From an uncultured Limosilactobacillus sp. (lineage in GTDB: Bacteria > Bacillota > Bacilli > Lactobacillales > Lactobacillaceae), in assembly GCF_934202705.1 (NCBI RefSeq), contig NZ_CAKPYE010000003.1, forward strand, positions 1-64,000: a DNA stretch of 64,000 bases, given 5' to 3'. Under the pieces are notes generated by a model, which saw only the letters and a list, made by a program, of their open reading frames with translations, ran no database searches and was not told the origin of the DNA. The translations under genes and the position numbers were made by a program. Each line of letters starts with the position of its first letter. Within the stretch, counting starts at the first letter, position 1. Of the stretch, positions 61,784-64,000 are shown in pieces.

Positions 61784-62452
61784 CTATTTTAGACAAACGA
61801 TTCCCTTAAACTTTTCCTTCAGTTCAGCGATTTGTTGCGGTTTCAAATATTTCAGCATATCGAATTCGTATAAATTACCATCGTGCACTAATTTGGTTTG
61901 TTGTTTTTTCAATTTAGCACTTTGGTCCAACATCTTCGCTAACAGATTAACGAGTCGCCGGTTCTTATCCCGATCAAGGTACAACACAATCGGTAATGGT
62001 CCCGTTGGATGAATTTCAACCCCTTGCACCTGAATCGACCGAATTTCAATTGCGCCACCACCAACGGAACAACCGCCCACCTGAGTATTATGTTTTCCAC
62101 CATCGGACAGGTCCAAAATTGCTGTATTCGGATGGTGAATCGGGCTCGGTCCATCCTCTTCCACGAAGCGGATATCAATGCCTGCTTGTTTCGCTAACTC
62201 GGGCGCCAGTGGCACCCGAGCATCATCAGGCGGAAATCCCATAATCCCAGCCGCTAGGGCAAAATCAGTCCCATGTCCACGGTGGGTCTGGGCGAATGAT
62301 TCATAATAATGAACCGTGACTTTCTTGGGTACTTCTTGAAAAATTGAGCGGGCGGCTTTACCAATGGCCACCGCGCCAGCAGTATGCGAACTAGAGGGCC
62401 CGACCATAATCGGTCCAATAATGTCAAATACGCTCCGGTAGTTGCCGCTCAT
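61784..62452 (-). CDS. sdaAB: L-serine dehydratase, Fe-S type, beta subunit
   Basis: 222 residues, ATG with GGAGTAAT. The GPSSSHTAGA motif near residue 18 and the HRGHGTDFALAAGIMG segment near 57 are typical of the beta chain. The C-terminal part (about 145-222) is shaped like the regulatory ACT-type domain. First gene of the sdaAB-sdaAA-DUF59 unit. Confidence 0.92.
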   Translation of the reverse strand: MSGNYRSVFDIIGPIMVGPSSSHTAGAVAIGKAARSIFQEVPKKVTVHYYESFAQTHRGHGTDFALAAGIMGFPPDDARVPLAPELAKQAGIDIRFVEEDGPSPIHHPNTAILDLSDGGKHNTQVGGCSVGGGAIEIRSIQVQGVEIHPTGPLPIVLYLDRDKNRRLVNLLAKMLDQSAKLKKQQTKLVHDGNLYEFDMLKYLKPQQIAELKEKFKGIVCLK

Positions 62453-62505
62453 GATTTGATTACTCCTTCAATGATTTAATACTTTAATTATAAAGCGTTT
62501 ACGAA

Positions 62506-62543
62506 CAAAAATGGACCATGATTTTAAATAATCATGATCCATT
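62506..62543 (-). terminator. Terminator of the amidotransferase gene
   Basis: AAATGGA(T/C)CATGATT and its complement around a short AT loop, followed by a T run on the minus strand, immediately after the stop at 62547. Confidence 0.78.
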
Positions 62544-62546
62544 TAT

Positions 62547-63215
62547 TTATTGAGTTACCAAATAGTCAAGAATCCGGAACATCACTTGTTGATTTTGGGC
62601 CGGCACCCCATGAGCAATAATCTCTGCCGGGGTCTGATGCAAATCATTATGGTCAAGTGCATATTCACCATCATTAACTACAATCTCTCGAACGTTATCC
62701 GCTAATGGTTCAAAGTGAAACTGCAGTCCCACCATGTTATCGAGCACAAAGCCCTGATTTTTGACTAAATCACTCGAGAACAACAGCTGGGCACCATTCG
62801 GGATGGAAAACATTTCCTGGTGCCAATGCAGCGCCGTTAACTTATCCGGAATATCTTTAATTACATCCGTTTGTCGGTAGACCGGCGCCCAACCTACTTC
62901 TTTGTGCGGAGCAGCACCCACTTTACCACCGAATGCCTTGGCAATTTGTTGGGCGCCAAAACACGCTCCGAAAATTGGCTTACGCTGACCATGCAGTTCA
63001 CGAATCAAAGCCCGTTCTTGATGAATCCAATCGTCATTATCGTTAGGGCTCATCGGGCCACCCAAAATTACGAGCAAATCAGTTTCCGCTGCCGTTGGCA
63101 ACTTATGAAACTGGGCCGGATGATAAATGTATAACTCATGGTCACGGGCGTGTGACCACTCTTTAATTGATCCAGGACCTTCATTCGGGGTGTGCTGCAG
63201 TACATTAATTCGCAT
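62547..63215 (-). CDS. Class I glutamine amidotransferase-like protein
   Basis: 222 residues from the ATG at 63215, behind AAAGGAT. The catalytic Cys lies in GACFGAQQIAKAFGG near residue 84 and the His in GLQFHFEP near 170; LHWHQEMF near 135 is also typical. It resembles the GMP-synthase glutaminase-like stand-alone family of unknown amide acceptor. It is not GuaA, which is much longer. Confidence 0.85.
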   Translation of the reverse strand: MRINVLQHTPNEGPGSIKEWSHARDHELYIYHPAQFHKLPTAAETDLLVILGGPMSPNDNDDWIHQERALIRELHGQRKPIFGACFGAQQIAKAFGGKVGAAPHKEVGWAPVYRQTDVIKDIPDKLTALHWHQEMFSIPNGAQLLFSSDLVKNQGFVLDNMVGLQFHFEPLADNVREIVVNDGEYALDHNDLHQTPAEIIAHGVPAQNQQVMFRILDYLVTQ

Positions 63216-63312
63216 AATTATCCTTTCCAGCAACGGCAAAGTTGAGTTAGGTTTCGCCTGCACAGACCTAAGATTGACGTTATTTTACTACAAATTCAGT
63301 AATTGTAAATAG

Positions 63313-63903
63313 TTAATGACTGTCAGCAATTCTGGTAAAATTACTGGAAACATCAACATTCGCTGTTGGATGACAACGGGGATCGCCATCACGACTTTGG
63401 TCAACTAAGGCCACCGGTTTGCCGTGGTGAAAAGCAAAGAAATAAGTAATCCGGTTAGGCAGTGGCGGTTCAGTTCCATCATAATTGTAAATTGCGACCA
63501 CGTTGTAGTCATATGGTCCCTTGCCGGATGGTGCCCACCCAATTGAGCCACCATCTGGGGTAATTTCGCGTTTGAGATCATTCGGGTAGTTACCGCCAAC
63601 CGACACATGCAGTTGATTGCTCCCATCATACTTTTGATAGGATTGGTGCATTGTTGGGGCCCACGAGCTAATAAAGGCTTCTAATTGCCGATCCTTTGTC
63701 CCATTCCATAATGCATCAGCTTGACGGTTACTCTGTTGTTTTTCGTCAGTAGTTTGATTGCTCGTTGAGGCCCCCGTAGCTGGTTCCGATGAGCTGCTTT
63801 CCGTCGCCGGATTCCGATGATTCGTCGGTGAACTTTGCTGACCACAGCCCACTAGCAAAATTACCATCCCCAAAATTGATAAACCGACACCAATTCTTTT
63901 CAT
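63313..63903 (-). CDS. Lipoprotein with DUF4767-like domain
   Basis: 196 residues, ATG with GAGGAG. The lipobox LLVGC at residues 16-20 predicts a lipid-anchored protein on the outer membrane face. After a Ser/Thr/Gln-rich linker, residues about 60-196 (ALWNGTKDRQLEAFISSW, YQKYDGSNQLHVSVGG, FFAFHHGKPVALVDQ) match DUF4767, common in lactobacilli and of unknown function. Confidence 0.85.
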   Translation of the reverse strand: MKRIGVGLSILGMVILLVGCGQQSSPTNHRNPATESSSSEPATGASTSNQTTDEKQQSNRQADALWNGTKDRQLEAFISSWAPTMHQSYQKYDGSNQLHVSVGGNYPNDLKREITPDGGSIGWAPSGKGPYDYNVVAIYNYDGTEPPLPNRITYFFAFHHGKPVALVDQSRDGDPRCHPTANVDVSSNFTRIADSH

Positions 63904-63935
63904 TTATTCAAACTCCTCTTCAATTTTCTGTGTCT

Positions 63936-63964
63936 ATTATTAACGATTTTATATAATTTGCCAA
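63936..63964 (-). promoter_or_regulatory. Promoter of the lipoprotein gene
   Basis: TTGGCA, 17 bases, then AATAAT on the minus strand, about 30 bases upstream of the start codon. Confidence 0.6.
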
Positions 63965-63967
63965 GGG

Positions 63968-64000
63968 TTATTTAGCCTTTAAAAACGTTAAGACCGTCGC
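63968..64000 (-). CDS. Possible 3' end of a gene cut by the window edge
   Basis: On the minus strand the last bases read as ten codons (ATVLTFLKAK) and a TAA stop. This could be the C-terminus of an upstream gene, but the stretch is too short to identify or confirm. Confidence 0.25.
   Translation of the reverse strand, partial: ATVLTFLKAK

Overview
This looks like a chromosomal segment of a Lactobacillaceae bacterium, most likely a host-associated Limosilactobacillus- or Lactobacillus-type species. The grounds are moderate G+C with AT-rich gaps, YSIRK and LPQTG surface-protein signals, DUF915 hydrolases, a DUF4767-type lipoprotein, a nucleoside deoxyribosyltransferase, T-box leaders, and a complete SecA2/SecY2 accessory secretion locus with a giant serine-rich repeat protein (SRRP). 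The species cannot be fixed from the sequence alone.

Layout. 1-3.2 kb: aldo/keto reductase, cation/proton antiporter and DUF915 hydrolase (minus-strand operon), then tRNA-Ser(GCU). 3.4-7.9 kb (plus strand): a small membrane protein and three tandem GT8 glycosyltransferases. 7.9-21.0 kb (minus strand): secY2, asp1, asp2, asp3, secA2, gtfA, gtfB, a 61-residue Asp4-like protein, a Gtf3-like transferase, a GT2-like protein and a DUF1919 protein, mostly overlapping or separated by a few bases. 21.2-22.3 kb: a mucin-binding-like protein with no N-terminal signal peptide. 22.5-41.6 kb: one 6357-codon SRRP gene. 42.1-47.8 kb: a 1920-residue YSIRK/LPQTG surface protein. 48-64 kb: tRNA-Thr(GGU), an Rpn/PD-(D/E)XK protein, and housekeeping genes (dacA, PAP2 phosphatase, gshA, asnA with T-box, deoxyribosyltransferase, MFS transporter, second DUF915 hydrolase, HesB-like protein, T-box-controlled M20 peptidase, serine dehydratase with a DUF59 protein, amidotransferase, lipoprotein).

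How it fits together. The SRRP is expected to be O-glycosylated in the cytoplasm by GtfA/GtfB, extended by further transferases, modified and escorted by Asp1-3, exported by SecA2/SecY2 and attached to the wall by a sortase encoded elsewhere. The observation I rate most highly is that the three GT8 enzymes each carry a C-terminal domain that visibly resembles the C-terminal Rossmann half of GtfB, the acceptor-recognising partner of GtfA. This suggests GT8 enzymes targeted to the SRRP by a borrowed GtfB-type domain. Other unusual points are the size and block structure of the SRRP, its unrecognised binding region, a GT2-like protein whose DxD motif reads N-A-N, and the signal-less mucin-binding-like protein inside the locus.
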